From CBDDHT01 sp965227905 (GTDB lineage Bacteria; Pseudomonadota; Alphaproteobacteria; Rhizobiales; Methyloligellaceae), in the NCBI GenBank assembly GCA_965227905.1, contig OZ245780.1, positions 3,410,001-3,474,000 of the forward strand: 64,000 bases of DNA. The letters are read 5' to 3'. Below, piece by piece: positions 8,434-17,195 of this stretch. The notes below the pieces were generated by a model that had not been told where the DNA came from, did no database searches, and saw nothing but the letters and a program-made list of their open reading frames with translations. Every line of letters starts with the position of its first letter. Within the stretch, counting starts at the first letter, position 1. A program made the position numbers and the translations under genes.

Positions 8434-9851
8434 ACCCCGACCTTCAAATCAGGCGTCCGGTATCCGAAGATGCGGCGCGGAACCGGGTCAGTAATCACGA
8501 TCTTGAGGCTGCGGTTGAAGAAACGCCCAAGCCGGTCCCAGCGCAATTGGTGAGAGGTCCCATCATGCTCGCCCTTCCTGCCCATGGTGCGCCAGGCTTC
8601 CGGGCTGTCGAAATGACGCCCACCATCATCGGAGATCGAAAGCATGATCTGCGGGTTCTCGCCCTGCCCGGATGTCACGCCGATGCCGAGCTCTGCGTCA
8701 AGTTCGAACCATGGCATTGAGATCGGCCGGCCCTCGGGATCGAACATTGGAGCTGATACGGCTTCGCCTCGCATCTGGTCTCCGAATTCCGTAAAGGTGC
8801 TGTCGTCGAAATAGCCGACCTTCCCCGAAAAGGCGTCAGCCACATAGGTTCGGTTGTAGGCCTTGGCGACACCATTGACTCTCCATCGGCCCAGATCATT
8901 ACCGGTCCGGTCATGGCTCGTGCGCTCGTGCCAAAGGTTCGTCGCGATGTCATAGACGAATGTCGCCGCGATATGCGGGAACGTGTAACAGATGAACTTG
9001 TGCCCTCGCCAAGTGTAGGCAAACAAGATGACGTTCTCGACCGTCGTGTAGCCCTGCCACGCTCCCTCGATTGCATGTGTCGAGATCCGGCGAAGTGCCC
9101 TGCCTCCGATCCTATAGGCAATCCTGTCTTCCCCCAGAATGAAGGGTGTCTCGTCTTCATCTGTAATTGCAAACGAGCCCGCAAGCCCGCGCTCGATCGT
9201 AGCCCCACCGATACGCTGAAACGGGAAATTCGCCGAATTGGCGTTGTGCCAAAGCTCAATCGAGGCCTTCCCTCCGACAAGCAGGATTTGCTTGTGGTTG
9301 TAGACCGCAAGCGTGTCATCTGACTGCGATTCAGCCGTCCCGAACGCCGTGCTGTCGTAGCTCGTTCCGTCCAGAGAGTCCGACCGAAAGAACTGACCGG
9401 TGCCTGAACGGTTGAACAAAAAGAACCCGTCCAGGAACGTGATCGTGTCGGCGGGGTTGAACGCCGTGTCGGTAATCAGCTGGAAGCCGGAGCTCGGACT
9501 GTAAATGTAGCCGTTCGAGCCGTTGACGATTCCGATCTGGTCGCCGTTGTCGCCTATCGAGACGACGTCAGATCCCGCGATCGTGCCGCCAAGCTCCGTC
9601 ACCAGATGGTTGCTGGCAACCGAATAGAGACTGCCTCCCGAGACCGCATAGAGCGTCCCATCGAACGTGTGGAGCCCACGGACCGGACCGACACCCAGGG
9701 TAGCGGCCTCAATGATCCCCGGCGGCTCCAACAAAGCCACCTGCGCCTTGGTGCCTTTCGGCTGTGTCTCCCCATAGAGATTGAGCACCCGCTGGGCCGA
9801 TAGGGGCAGACTGTCATGCTGGTAAGACTGAGTTGCGAAACTTGGCTGCAT
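8430..9851 (-). CDS. P22 gp10-like head-closure / packaged-DNA stabilisation protein
   Basis: 473 residues. The start (YQHDSLPLSAQRVLNLYGET), the repeated beta-propeller-like segments (GLHTFDGTLYAVSGGSLYSV, about residues 58-77) and the WHERTSHDRTGNDLGRWRVN region fit the P22 gp10 family, a hub protein that closes the portal after packaging and binds the tail. The length matches P22 gp10 (about 470). It directly follows the gp4-like gene with no gap, which is the P22 order. Assigned from family features I recognise; a profile search would settle it. Confidence 0.8.
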   Translation of the reverse strand: MQPSFATQSYQHDSLPLSAQRVLNLYGETQPKGTKAQVALLEPPGIIEAATLGVGPVRGLHTFDGTLYAVSGGSLYSVASNHLVTELGGTIAGSDVVSIGDNGDQIGIVNGSNGYIYSPSSGFQLITDTAFNPADTITFLDGFFLFNRSGTGQFFRSDSLDGTSYDSTAFGTAESQSDDTLAVYNHKQILLVGGKASIELWHNANSANFPFQRIGGATIERGLAGSFAITDEDETPFILGEDRIAYRIGGRALRRISTHAIEGAWQGYTTVENVILFAYTWRGHKFICYTFPHIAATFVYDIATNLWHERTSHDRTGNDLGRWRVNGVAKAYNRTYVADAFSGKVGYFDDSTFTEFGDQMRGEAVSAPMFDPEGRPISMPWFELDAELGIGVTSGQGENPQIMLSISDDGGRHFDSPEAWRTMGRKGEHDGTSHQLRWDRLGRFFNRSLKIVITDPVPRRIFGYRTPDLKVGV

Positions 9852-10805
9852 CTAGCCGAAACCCATGTCAGGTCGGAACTGAATGGGCTCCTCCTCCCGA
9901 TCCCACCCCTCCATGTCGTCAAGAAGCGATGCTGCCTTGGCTTCGATCCGGGCATAGGTTGCCTGGTCGACCTCGAACTCATCCATCATGGTGGCCGCCA
10001 GATTGTAGATCAGCGTCTGGATCCATTCCTGCGGCAAGTCAGGATTGTTGCCCGCGGCATCGAAGTCCTGGATTGGCCGGTACCAGGTGAAATTGACGAA
10101 GCCCTGAAAGGGGTTCGGAACGTGCCAGAGATGCAGTTTGCCGGCATTGAGCTGCGGATCATAGAAAGCCGTCGAGACATCGCCCGCGGCGTTCTTGTTC
10201 GGCAATCTCCGATAATCGAGCCGCGAGATCATGGTGATGACCGGAGACTCGATCCCGGTCGCAGCGTCCTCCCATCGGGCATCAACAACCTTGAGAGGCC
10301 GAATGATCTTGTTCGTATAGGCGTAGACCTTGTTGCCGAGGGCCGAGCTATCATCGAGACCTGTTGTGAGCGTGACGGTCGAGCCTGCCGGCGCCCCGTT
10401 GATCGTCGTCCAGTGGATTGTCCCGTCGTCGGTCACAACGCCGATGGTGTCACCATTCGAAAGCCCCGTGATGGAATCCACTGTCAGTGAACTTGCCCCA
10501 CTCGCGGCCGCGGCACTGAGCGCCGTCGTGACATAGCTTTCCGTCGCGTGGTCCGAAGTCGTGTCAATCGAGAGCGTGTATTCGATCTGTCCGGGTTGCG
10601 GGAACAACGTTGCTTCCGTGACGGTCCAGACATGGAGTCCCCGCCCCTGCCAGTGTTTCACCAGCGCATTGAGCGCGAACGCACCATCCTGGATCATCTG
10701 ATCGGACGGCGTCGCGGTCCCCCTGATCGCACCGATCTTACGGTAAGCCGCTTTAACGATCTGATCGCGGGTCGCCGTAAAATTACTCGATCCTGATGTC
10801 GCCAT
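9852..10805 (-). CDS. P22 gp4-like tail accessory / head-to-tail adaptor protein
   Basis: 317 residues. The N-terminal helix-rich part (RDQIVKAAYRKIGAI, then QDGAFALNALVKHWQGRG) and the C-terminal helices (IYNLAATMMDEFEVD) match the adaptor that first binds the portal ring in P22-like phages. A beta-rich insert (about residues 90-170, Thr/Ser/Asp-rich) makes it longer than P22 gp4 (about 166). It precedes the gp10-like gene without a gap, as in P22. No lytic motif was looked for beyond the family resemblance, so an enzymatic side-activity is open. Confidence 0.7.
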   Translation of the reverse strand: MATSGSSNFTATRDQIVKAAYRKIGAIRGTATPSDQMIQDGAFALNALVKHWQGRGLHVWTVTEATLFPQPGQIEYTLSIDTTSDHATESYVTTALSAAAASGASSLTVDSITGLSNGDTIGVVTDDGTIHWTTINGAPAGSTVTLTTGLDDSSALGNKVYAYTNKIIRPLKVVDARWEDAATGIESPVITMISRLDYRRLPNKNAAGDVSTAFYDPQLNAGKLHLWHVPNPFQGFVNFTWYRPIQDFDAAGNNPDLPQEWIQTLIYNLAATMMDEFEVDQATYARIEAKAASLLDDMEGWDREEEPIQFRPDMGFG

Positions 10806-10817
10806 GCTGATCTTGCC

Positions 10818-11285
10818 TTATGCGATGTCGGATTGAGCGACGGCAGTCGTGTTGACCACCGCATTGCCTGTTGTCGCAGCCCATGGAAGATTCTGCGTCA
10901 ACGCCAATGAAGTCGCATCTGGGATGGACTGGACCAGGACCGAAAACATCTGGTTGTTGTCCAGACCGATCATGATGCGATCGCCGCCCTCGAAGCGAGC
11001 CGAAGAGTTCACAGTGATGGTTTGGTCGCCCGCTGCATGGTTGGCAGCCAATTCAGTGACAAGCGGACCCGTAAACGTGTCGATCCCGCGCGGTCGTGCG
11101 TCGTCGACATAGACCTCATCCCGTAGACCCCTGACGAAGTCTTGAGGATTGCGTTGCCAGAAGACCCGGTTCCAGACCCTATCGCCGTTCCACTCGACCT
11201 GCGTTTCACTGGCATACCGCGTCAGGCCAGTTTTATCACATCTAACGAGATGATCCCCGAGGCGCCATTTTCTCCGGATCGGCAT
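10818..11285 (-). CDS. Hypothetical late phage protein
   Basis: 155 residues. A basic N-terminus (MPIRRKWRLGDHLVRCDKTG) with a WNGDRVWNRVFWQR-like aromatic segment, then a beta-rich second half (DQTITVNSSARFEGGDRIMI) of carbohydrate-module-like character. The opening resembles small podovirus and siphovirus proteins between the coat and the adaptor, often called virion-associated without proof. It starts two bases after the stop of the repeat protein and is followed by the gp4-like gene after 12 bases. Confidence 0.7.
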   Translation of the reverse strand: MPIRRKWRLGDHLVRCDKTGLTRYASETQVEWNGDRVWNRVFWQRNPQDFVRGLRDEVYVDDARPRGIDTFTGPLVTELAANHAAGDQTITVNSSARFEGGDRIMIGLDNNQMFSVLVQSIPDATSLALTQNLPWAATTGNAVVNTTAVAQSDIA

Positions 11286-11286
11286 G

Positions 11287-11931
11287 TCAGTTTCTCCGCC
11301 TCACACCAACCCAATATGACCGTGGAATCTGACCGTTCTCGGCAACAAGCAGTCCAGCGCGGACTGCCGACGGCTCCAACAATCGGAGCGTGATCTCCTG
11401 GCCAGCGAAGGTCACCGTTGCGGGCTCGAGCGAGAGAATGACGCTTCCGCCAAAGTCCAGATTTTGGCCTGCCATCTGAACGGTCGCCGGAGACAATGGC
11501 AGAACGTCCGCGAGATCCACCGCCTGACCAATAAACTGTACGGTCGCCGGGGATACCGGCATCACTTCATCGAAGGCGAAGGTCTGGCCGGTGAAACTCA
11601 CCGTAGCGGCGACAAGCGCCAAGGCGTCATCGAGAGAAACAGTCTGTCCGGTCAATGACACCACCGCGTTGGCGAGCGGCATGGCCTCGTCCAACGTGAG
11701 TGTCTGGCCCGCCAGGTTTACGAGAGCAGCAGCGACCGCGAGCGTGTCGTCTAGTGCGAGCGTTTGGCTGGTGACATTGACCGATGCGTTGGCAAGGATG
11801 AGAGCGTCATCCAGGCCAACCACCTGCCCCGTGATGTTCACCGTCGCCGGCGTGATACCGAGGATGTCGACCTCGTCGTCATCCGGCACCGATGCCAATG
11901 GCAACGCCGCGACGGCATCAAATCCCAGCAT
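11287..11931 (-). CDS. Virion-cluster protein built of 20-residue tandem repeats
   Basis: 214 residues. After a 28-residue acidic start, residues 29-182 are seven to eight repeats of 20 residues with the pattern ATV-x-x-x-GQ-x-x-x-LDDAL-x-L-x-x (for example VVSLTGQTVSLDDALALVA). Each repeat offers a beta strand, a turn and a short helix or strand, as in solenoid proteins. The repeats differ in sequence, so they are not a fresh duplication. No family is recognised. Its place between head and adaptor genes suggests a decoration or tail-accessory protein. Confidence 0.75.
   Translation of the reverse strand: MLGFDAVAALPLASVPDDDEVDILGITPATVNITGQVVGLDDALILANASVNVTSQTLALDDTLAVAAALVNLAGQTLTLDEAMPLANAVVSLTGQTVSLDDALALVAATVSFTGQTFAFDEVMPVSPATVQFIGQAVDLADVLPLSPATVQMAGQNLDFGGSVILSLEPATVTFAGQEITLRLLEPSAVRAGLLVAENGQIPRSYWVGVRRRN
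11386..11847 (-). repeat. 60-bp coding repeats (about 7.5 copies)
   Basis: The DNA under residues 29-182 of the repeat protein has a 60-base period, marked by recurring TGTCTGGCC / GTCTGGCC-type blocks on the plus strand. The copies are diverged but stay in frame. One unit is 22 rather than 20 residues long. Confidence 0.7.
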
Positions 11932-11936
11932 GGAAA

Positions 11937-12155
11937 CTACTTAGGCTTGATCGCGACAGTTGCAGGCTCGAGTTTCATCCGCTCCACCTTGTTGACGATC
12001 CGCTTGTCGGGGAGTTGGGCTTCGAGCCCTCGAATGCCTTCCGACAACTGCCGTGCCCGCAGCCGATGCTTCTCCATTGCCGCAGTCTCAAATTCGCGCT
12101 CGGCTCGGAGCTTCTTAATGTTCTCCAGGAGTTCAGCGATCTCTTCACTCGTCAT
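11937..12155 (-). CDS. Small coiled-coil late protein
   Basis: 72 residues from the ATG at 12155, which has AGGAGG seven bases upstream; the longer in-frame reading (to 12257) has no such site. It is almost entirely helical: MTSEEIAELLENIKKLRAER, then a charged coiled coil to about residue 45, and a Lys-rich end. Its start lies just past the stop of the 146-residue gene. Small coiled-coil proteins in this region may be assembly helpers; no family is recognised. Confidence 0.7.
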   Translation of the reverse strand: MTSEEIAELLENIKKLRAEREFETAAMEKHRLRARQLSEGIRGLEAQLPDKRIVNKVERMKLEPATVAIKPK

Positions 12156-12156
12156 A

Positions 12157-12597
12157 TCAAGCCTCCTGGAACCGAATTGCACCATTTGCGCCGATATCGA
12201 CGGTGAAGCTATTGCCGTCATTGGTCGTCGCGGAAGAACCGCGATCGGCAAAGCCAACGAGCGGATCAGCTGGTGACGTTGGGGTGTCGTCGTAGATCAC
12301 GACATATCGGTACGGGCCAAATGAGCCGCCGGATGCCGTCCATGTCTGATCCGCGAAGCTAAAAACCCAGATGCCGGTGCCACCTCCGGTTTCAGATAAG
12401 GTGACACTCGTCAGCGCATCACCTCCTGCCGTGTAACCATTGCCCGCAGTAATTTCGGTGATGTTGGCGAACACCGTATGAGCTGCGGCGTCAGGCGCTG
12501 TATTCGTCAGCGCCATCTTGAAGGTGTGGGTATCGAGATCGATGGTGCCATCCAGCTGGTAGCGGATGTACTCATCAAAGAGCGTAAGAGTGGCCAA
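12157..12597 (-). CDS. Phage structural protein, coat-proximal
   Basis: 146 residues, beta-rich. It opens MATLTLFDEYIRYQLDGTID and carries TFKMALTNTAPDAA and DQTWTASGGSFGPYRYVVIY. Proteins with this pattern are widespread in phages with gp10/gp4-type tails and are labelled hypothetical or minor structural. It is the second gene of three small beta-type genes after the coat cluster. A minor head or neck protein is the most likely role by place. Confidence 0.75.
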   Translation of the reverse strand: MATLTLFDEYIRYQLDGTIDLDTHTFKMALTNTAPDAAAHTVFANITEITAGNGYTAGGDALTSVTLSETGGGTGIWVFSFADQTWTASGGSFGPYRYVVIYDDTPTSPADPLVGFADRGSSATTNDGNSFTVDIGANGAIRFQEA

Positions 12598-12671
12598 GGC
12601 GGGCCTCCATCAAAAGGGAATGGCGCGTCTCACGACGGGCCGAGCGCGGTTGCCCACGCCGCGTTTAAGGA

Positions 12672-13076
12672 TCAGCCGTACTTCTTCACCATGTGAAGGA
12701 CGACCGAGTAGGTGTCGCCAGCGGTGTGATCCCGCGTGGTGAATTTGATATCGCCGGTTTTGCCGTCTCCGGCATTGTTGATCAGGCCGCCGATTTCCTT
12801 CCAACGCTTGGTGTCTTGGGTGTTCTGCGGGATCTGCCAGGCCAGGACGTCCGCCGTGGCATCCCATAAAATGTCGACGGCCATGCCCTGAGTGTTGGCT
12901 TCGATCCGGTCAATACGGACCTCAGTGCAAACTCCTCGCGACGGATGGGGCGCGAGAGCCGAGACATCAACCTTTGTAACAGCAGCTTCTCCGGTCCCGT
13001 CAGATGCACTGGTGAACTTCATGACGGCATTGCGCGGCCCATCAAGAAGCGTTTGACTTGTGACAGTGTCGACCAT
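12672..13076 (-). CDS. Phage structural protein, coat-proximal
   Basis: 134 residues, beta-rich, acidic start and basic end (VVLHMVKKYG). It has MKFTSASDGTGEAAVTKVDV and DIKFTTRDHTAGDTYSVVLH segments that recur in hypothetical phage proteins beside coat genes. It follows the 230-residue lectin-like protein by 18 bases. No catalytic or membrane motif. Likely a minor head or head-decoration protein. Confidence 0.75.
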   Translation of the reverse strand: MVDTVTSQTLLDGPRNAVMKFTSASDGTGEAAVTKVDVSALAPHPSRGVCTEVRIDRIEANTQGMAVDILWDATADVLAWQIPQNTQDTKRWKEIGGLINNAGDGKTGDIKFTTRDHTAGDTYSVVLHMVKKYG

Positions 13077-13094
13077 GTCTCGGCTCCCAGGGTC

Positions 13095-13787
13095 CTACCG
13101 CTCTTTCGCAGCGAAGATGTAGTCGAAGTCAGTCGTCTCGGCTCCGGCCGCACCATTGAGATAGCCAAACCCGATCGCCATTTCGGCACCCGGCAGACTG
13201 ACACCTGTCATCGTGGTGACCCGCAGGTCATTGGCATAGAGTTTGATCTCCGTTCCGCCGTCGTAATAGGCGGCCAGAGTGACGAAGGTATCGTCAGCCA
13301 GTGTGGTGACCGTTGAACTGTCGGCGTCCGTGGTGTTGTCATCCACGTTGAAGAAGACGTTCGCGGACCCATCCTCGGAGATGAAGGCTGCCCGGAGCGT
13401 CGCATCGAGCGGCGTTGTATCCGTCGAATGCAGCCCGACAATCAGGTCAGACTGAATCGCATCGCCAACGCTGAGCCGCGTCTTGAACCAGAATTGCTTT
13501 CCGGTCTCGAGGAGGAAGATCTCGCCAATCCCCTCAGCGAAGAGGCCATCATTCTCGTTTGCCGCTGTGGTGATCCGCGCGATACCGCCATCAGCGTCCG
13601 CAATAGCAACGGCTGAGGTCCCGGCGCCGACCGAGGTGGCAGTCAGGGTCCACTGGTTGGAATCGAACGTATTGAAGTCATCCCAGAAGGTATGAACCTT
13701 CGTGGGGTCCGGCATACCGAACATGCCAAGTGGATTGGACGCTTTGACTGTGCCGACACCGGATGGAAGTCGAGTTGGAGCTGCCAT
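13095..13787 (-). CDS. Concanavalin-like (LamG/jelly-roll) virion protein
   Basis: 230 residues from the ATG at 13787, which has AGGAGA about eight bases upstream; the longer frame to 13832 runs through the preceding hairpin region. From about residue 30 it reads like a jelly-roll glycan-binding fold: FWDDFNTFDSNQWTL, KQFWFKTRLSVGDAIQSDLI, VTLAAYYDGGTEIKLYANDL and TDFDYIFAAKER. Such folds on phage heads bind surface sugars or decorate the capsid. It is the first gene after the coat gene. Ligand unknown. Confidence 0.7.
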   Translation of the reverse strand: MAAPTRLPSGVGTVKASNPLGMFGMPDPTKVHTFWDDFNTFDSNQWTLTATSVGAGTSAVAIADADGGIARITTAANENDGLFAEGIGEIFLLETGKQFWFKTRLSVGDAIQSDLIVGLHSTDTTPLDATLRAAFISEDGSANVFFNVDDNTTDADSSTVTTLADDTFVTLAAYYDGGTEIKLYANDLRVTTMTGVSLPGAEMAIGFGYLNGAAGAETTDFDYIFAAKER

Positions 13788-13859
13788 AAGAATTCTCCTG
13801 TTAGCGTTCTGGCAGTCGAACGGAGCCCGCAAGCCCCGCTAACCAGGTTGAAGAGATCA

Positions 13860-13881
13860 GGGCGGCCCCGAAGAGCCGCCC
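13860..13881 (-). terminator. Hairpin just downstream of the coat gene
   Basis: GGGCGGC and GCCGCCC form a seven-base-pair GC stem around an eight-base loop, 22 bases after the coat gene's stop on the minus strand. There is no long T-run, so it may act as an RNA-stability or attenuation hairpin that keeps coat mRNA more abundant than the genes behind it. Confidence 0.4.
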
Positions 13882-13903
13882 ATCTGTGGTTGAGAAGAGG
13901 CGA

Positions 13904-14812
13904 TCAGCCGCCCTGGCTACCGTAGAGACAGCGCCAATCATTGAACCCATGAGCGAATATTGTCACCACGCTAGCGCATGCGTTCTTCGTATCAAATTCC
14001 TGGTCTTTATCGAAGGTCGCCTGCAGTCCGTCATAGTGCACCAGGCCGTCTTCACAGTTGGTCTGGATGAACCATGCGTCGGTGTCGGTGTGATACGGAT
14101 TGATCAGAATGCCATCGCTGAAGATGTTCATCTGCTTGATTGCGTTCACCGCGTTGTTGGCCGTGTCGTTCTGGAGGGCCGACTTCACGATTCGGGTCGA
14201 TTCGAACATGTTGTTGTGGTGAACGATCAGACGCTTGGCCATGTTGCTGATCCGCAGGCCACGTGCGTCCTTACTGTCACGAACCTTAATCACGAGGTCC
14301 TCAATGGAGGCCTCCGACAGATCCGCATCCGTGTCGATGGCATTCGATTGAGGCCCGTCGTCCGTCGTGTGGTTGTTTGAGATGAACGTAGCGCCATCGC
14401 CATAAGTAAAGCCGCCGTCGAACGCGCGGTTGAATACCTGCGCGTGCAACGTCTCTTCTGTCTCCCGAACCGAACGGGCCAGACGACCGGCTCGCTTGAG
14501 GGAGATTTCCTCATACTGGTTGAAGATGATCTCCTCGAGGGAAACCTTATACCCGAGGGCATAGGTCACCTGCGTCAGACGCTGGGTGTAGCCCTGGTGC
14601 GTCTGATCAAAGACGATCCCGCCGGTTTCCGTCTTGGTAGACAGAAGCCCGAACGGCACGTCCTCGATGGATTCTTCATACGATTTGTTGGACGGTGAAG
14701 AGTCGTAGATCTGGGACCAGATCGGATCCCATTCGTCGTACGAACTTCCAAACCACGATTTTACTCCCGGCCAAGACGCGGCGGGATGTTGGGCCCTTGT
14801 AATTGTGGACAT
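13904..14812 (-). CDS. Major capsid (coat) protein
   Basis: 302 residues. Features of a coat protein of the HK97-fold type: a long N-terminal helix region, SYEESIEDVPFGLLSTKTET, YALGYKVSLEEIIFNQYEEI, RSVRETEETLHAQVFNRAFD and the late YHTDTDAWFIQTNCEDGLVH. It has no protease-cleaved delta domain that I can see, so scaffolding probably comes from the separate gene at 16195-17169. It directly follows the putative decoration protein. Assigned by the family's characteristic segments and by the position between scaffold and completion genes. Confidence 0.8.
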   Translation of the reverse strand: MSTITRAQHPAASWPGVKSWFGSSYDEWDPIWSQIYDSSPSNKSYEESIEDVPFGLLSTKTETGGIVFDQTHQGYTQRLTQVTYALGYKVSLEEIIFNQYEEISLKRAGRLARSVRETEETLHAQVFNRAFDGGFTYGDGATFISNNHTTDDGPQSNAIDTDADLSEASIEDLVIKVRDSKDARGLRISNMAKRLIVHHNNMFESTRIVKSALQNDTANNAVNAIKQMNIFSDGILINPYHTDTDAWFIQTNCEDGLVHYDGLQATFDKDQEFDTKNACASVVTIFAHGFNDWRCLYGSQGG

Positions 14813-14824
14813 CGTTATCCCTCC

Positions 14825-15424
14825 TTAAACGCCGGTCAGGTTGCGCTGGCTGTGCAGGTTGACCTGGCAAAGCCATTTCGCGTTGGTGAGCGTGACGTCG
14901 TTATCCGACCGCTCAGCCGGTGCGATGATGCGCATCTGAAGCGTGTTTGTGACCGCGAGGGTGCTGGAGTCCAGTTCGGCCCCCGACCACCCCGTGACAG
15001 TGCTGCCGGCACCGATAATGAGATCGGCGTTGCGTCCTGCAGCCCCGGCGCCCATAGCGCCACCGACGCCGTCTTCCTGCATCTCGAACAGGACGTCCGG
15101 GTCATCACAGACGAGGACATAGCCCTCGGTGCTTGCCGGATGGTATCTGCCCGAGTCTCGCAAGACCGGAACCGGTGGGTCGCCATGGAAGGCGAGTGAT
15201 TGAACGAAACCGGTGATGTAGTTTCCGCCGGCGGCCGTAGCCCGAGCGACCGTCGGAACGCCATTGGCGTCCGAGGAGTCGGTTACGACGATGACGGGAT
15301 CACCGACAAAAAGGGCGGTGCCGTACGCGGCAGGCACGTAATAAACGTTACCCGATCCATTGTACGGCGCGCCATTACGATGCCGCACGGGGATAGCCCC
15401 ACGCGGCGCATCAGCGTTAGCCAT
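14825..15424 (-). CDS. Putative head decoration / structural protein preceding the coat gene
   Basis: 199 residues, beta-rich, Gly/Ala/Val-rich, no membrane segment. It opens MANADAPRGAIPVRHRNGAP and holds YVPAAYGTALFVGDPVIVVT. Proteins of this form sit directly before coat genes in many tailed phages and are thought to be decoration proteins. It starts after a 117-base gap that carries a small hairpin, and ends 12 bases before the coat gene. Confidence 0.7.
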   Translation of the reverse strand: MANADAPRGAIPVRHRNGAPYNGSGNVYYVPAAYGTALFVGDPVIVVTDSSDANGVPTVARATAAGGNYITGFVQSLAFHGDPPVPVLRDSGRYHPASTEGYVLVCDDPDVLFEMQEDGVGGAMGAGAAGRNADLIIGAGSTVTGWSGAELDSSTLAVTNTLQMRIIAPAERSDNDVTLTNAKWLCQVNLHSQRNLTGV

Positions 15425-15446
15425 AGCAATGCTCCTGATTGCTTAA

Positions 15447-15461
15447 GCGGGACGAACCCGC
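15447..15461. other. Small GC hairpin ahead of the decoration/coat genes
   Basis: GCGGG-ACGAA-CCCGC in the 117-base gap before the decoration gene. The gap has no gene and might hold a late internal promoter, but I see no clear -10/-35 pair. Confidence 0.3.
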
Positions 15462-15541
15462 ACTTGTGTTGTTGGGATGTCGATCGGGCAGTTCGTCGAT
15501 TAGGTCTGGCCGCTCAATGATCGAGGGCCGATCGCTACCGT

Positions 15542-16198
15542 TTAACGGCGCGTAATGCTGATTCCAGAATCAGGGACGTAGCGGTTGTCACCCTGTTGTT
15601 CCTTGAATTTGCCGCGGTTGATGGCGTTGTCGATCTCATCAACGGTGGCGCTTTTTGCCGCGAGGTCTTCATTTCGAAGCTCGTTCGGCATTTCCATCAG
15701 ATAGGCCCGCAGACCTCCCCCTTGCTCTTGGGTTCCCGCCGGGGTCGATACCGGCTCGCCTTTGGGGTCTTTGACGTGTTCGTACCCCGCCCTTCGGGCG
15801 CGCTCCAACCGGCCGGGGACATCGTTGATCCATCGTCGATAATAGCCTGGCCGCTGATCGTTGCTGAGCCGGGCGATCGAAGTCCCGAGAGGAATACGTT
15901 TGATGTTCTGAGGGCCAAGAGGCTCACCATCGTCATCGAGCCGGGGAAGTTCATCCTCTGCGGTCTCGGTGGGCGCTACGACAGACTCTCCAACCTGGGT
16001 CTCTGGCGTTGCGTTCGATAGCGCGCCCTTTACGGCCTTGATTGATGCCTCCAAGGCGGCCTTCCCAAGACCAAACGTGTTGATGCCGAGCGTCTTCGCT
16101 TCTGCCTGCAGGTCGGTGAAGTGGGTTTCTTTCTTCTTGGCGTCAGCCTTGTCGCGAGCGCGGACTGGCTTGACTTCCTGTTGTGTCGTCTCGCTCAT
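15542..16198 (-). CDS. Hypothetical head-region protein with SAP/HeH-like N-terminus
   Basis: 218 residues. Residues 27-52 (FTDLQAEAKTLGINTFGLGK) look like the short helix-extended-helix SAP/HeH motif that binds nucleic acid in other phage proteins. The middle is acidic and disordered. The C-terminal part (RPGYYRRWINDVPGRLERAR, later GGLRAYLMEMPNELRNEDLA) recurs in podoviruses beside the scaffold gene. It overlaps the scaffold-like gene by four bases. A head-assembly or DNA-packaging accessory role is likely; the exact one is unknown. Confidence 0.65.
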   Translation of the reverse strand: MSETTQQEVKPVRARDKADAKKKETHFTDLQAEAKTLGINTFGLGKAALEASIKAVKGALSNATPETQVGESVVAPTETAEDELPRLDDDGEPLGPQNIKRIPLGTSIARLSNDQRPGYYRRWINDVPGRLERARRAGYEHVKDPKGEPVSTPAGTQEQGGGLRAYLMEMPNELRNEDLAAKSATVDEIDNAINRGKFKEQQGDNRYVPDSGISITRR

Positions 16199-17169
16199 GC
16201 TGCACCTTCATTTTCGATGAAATACTGTTTGGCATACTCTTCTGGCGTGTAAGTCCGGTTCTTGGCCTCGAAGTGCCGTTTCAGGCGGTTGTAAGTCGCC
16301 TTTGCGTCGGCCGGCAGATCGTCAAATCCCTTGGTTTTTTTGCGCGGCGGTGGTGGGCTCGAGCCTGATACCGGTGGTGGATCGTTTCGCCTCGTGTTCT
16401 CGAACTTTTCCGGGAACCGCTTCCGGATCTCCTTTCGGACCGCATCAAGGCTCTGCTGTTCCGTCATGCCGGCGCCACCGTGAGTTTTCGGGATCATGTT
16501 GGCGTTGTGCATCCCGACGGCGATCGGATTAAGCATCACATCCTGCATGATGTCCTGGTTGCCATCGATCCAGCTTTTGGCAACAGGCGAGAGTTCTGTG
16601 GAGGGCGCTGATGCTGGATCGGGCTGACTTGTGGGCTGCTGAACTGGTTCCTGCTCTGGCTTTGCAACAGGTTCAGGGGGCCGCTCGCTTTCAAGGTCTC
16701 TGAGCTCCTGTTTGGCCTCGTGATAGACTTCTGTCTCGCCCTCTTCGACAGCACGGTCCATCTTGGACTGCAGATCGCGTTTGGCTTTTTCGTAGGCCCG
16801 CTTTCCAACCTCCAAGTTCTGTTTGTGCAGATCGTCGACGAGTGTCGTCAACTCCTCAACCTGCTTCCCACTGGATTCGATAGCGCCCGTGGCCTTGGCG
16901 AGCTGGGCCTCTAAGTCATCCATCTTCTCGCCCATGTACCGACTGCGCTCACGCATGATCGGCAGGCTATCCTCAGCCTTCCGGACGTACTCTTCCGCCG
17001 AGAGGAACGTCTCGGGCGGGTTCTTCATGTCGTCGTTAAACTCTTCAGGCGGCCGCCATCCGAGCTGTCTTGCACGCGACTCTATCTCCGATGCCCCGCT
17101 TTCGTCTGTCTCAGGCGGTATCGGAGGCGATCCATCATCAAGGGCTTCTGCCCCGCTTACGTCACTCAT
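16195..17169 (-). CDS. Putative scaffolding protein
   Basis: 324 residues from the ATG at 17169, with GAGG seven bases upstream; the TTG at 17181 is not needed. It is acidic, Pro/Glu-rich and mostly coiled coil (about residues 60-160: MGEKMDDLEAQLAKATGAIE and KQEL-type heptads), with a disordered Pro/Gln/Ser linker and a basic helical C-terminus. That is the usual build of phage scaffolds, and it lies between portal and coat as in P22. A C-terminal coat-binding helix is inferred. Sequence identity to a known scaffold was not tested. Confidence 0.65.
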   Translation of the reverse strand: MSDVSGAEALDDGSPPIPPETDESGASEIESRARQLGWRPPEEFNDDMKNPPETFLSAEEYVRKAEDSLPIMRERSRYMGEKMDDLEAQLAKATGAIESSGKQVEELTTLVDDLHKQNLEVGKRAYEKAKRDLQSKMDRAVEEGETEVYHEAKQELRDLESERPPEPVAKPEQEPVQQPTSQPDPASAPSTELSPVAKSWIDGNQDIMQDVMLNPIAVGMHNANMIPKTHGGAGMTEQQSLDAVRKEIRKRFPEKFENTRRNDPPPVSGSSPPPPRKKTKGFDDLPADAKATYNRLKRHFEAKNRTYTPEEYAKQYFIENEGAA

Positions 17170-17195
17170 TGGTTTCCTCAATCGTTGGTTGTCGT

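Noticed and set aside
11386..11847. 60-bp repeats as a CRISPR or satellite
   Set aside because: The repeats stay in frame inside one protein and differ strongly in sequence.
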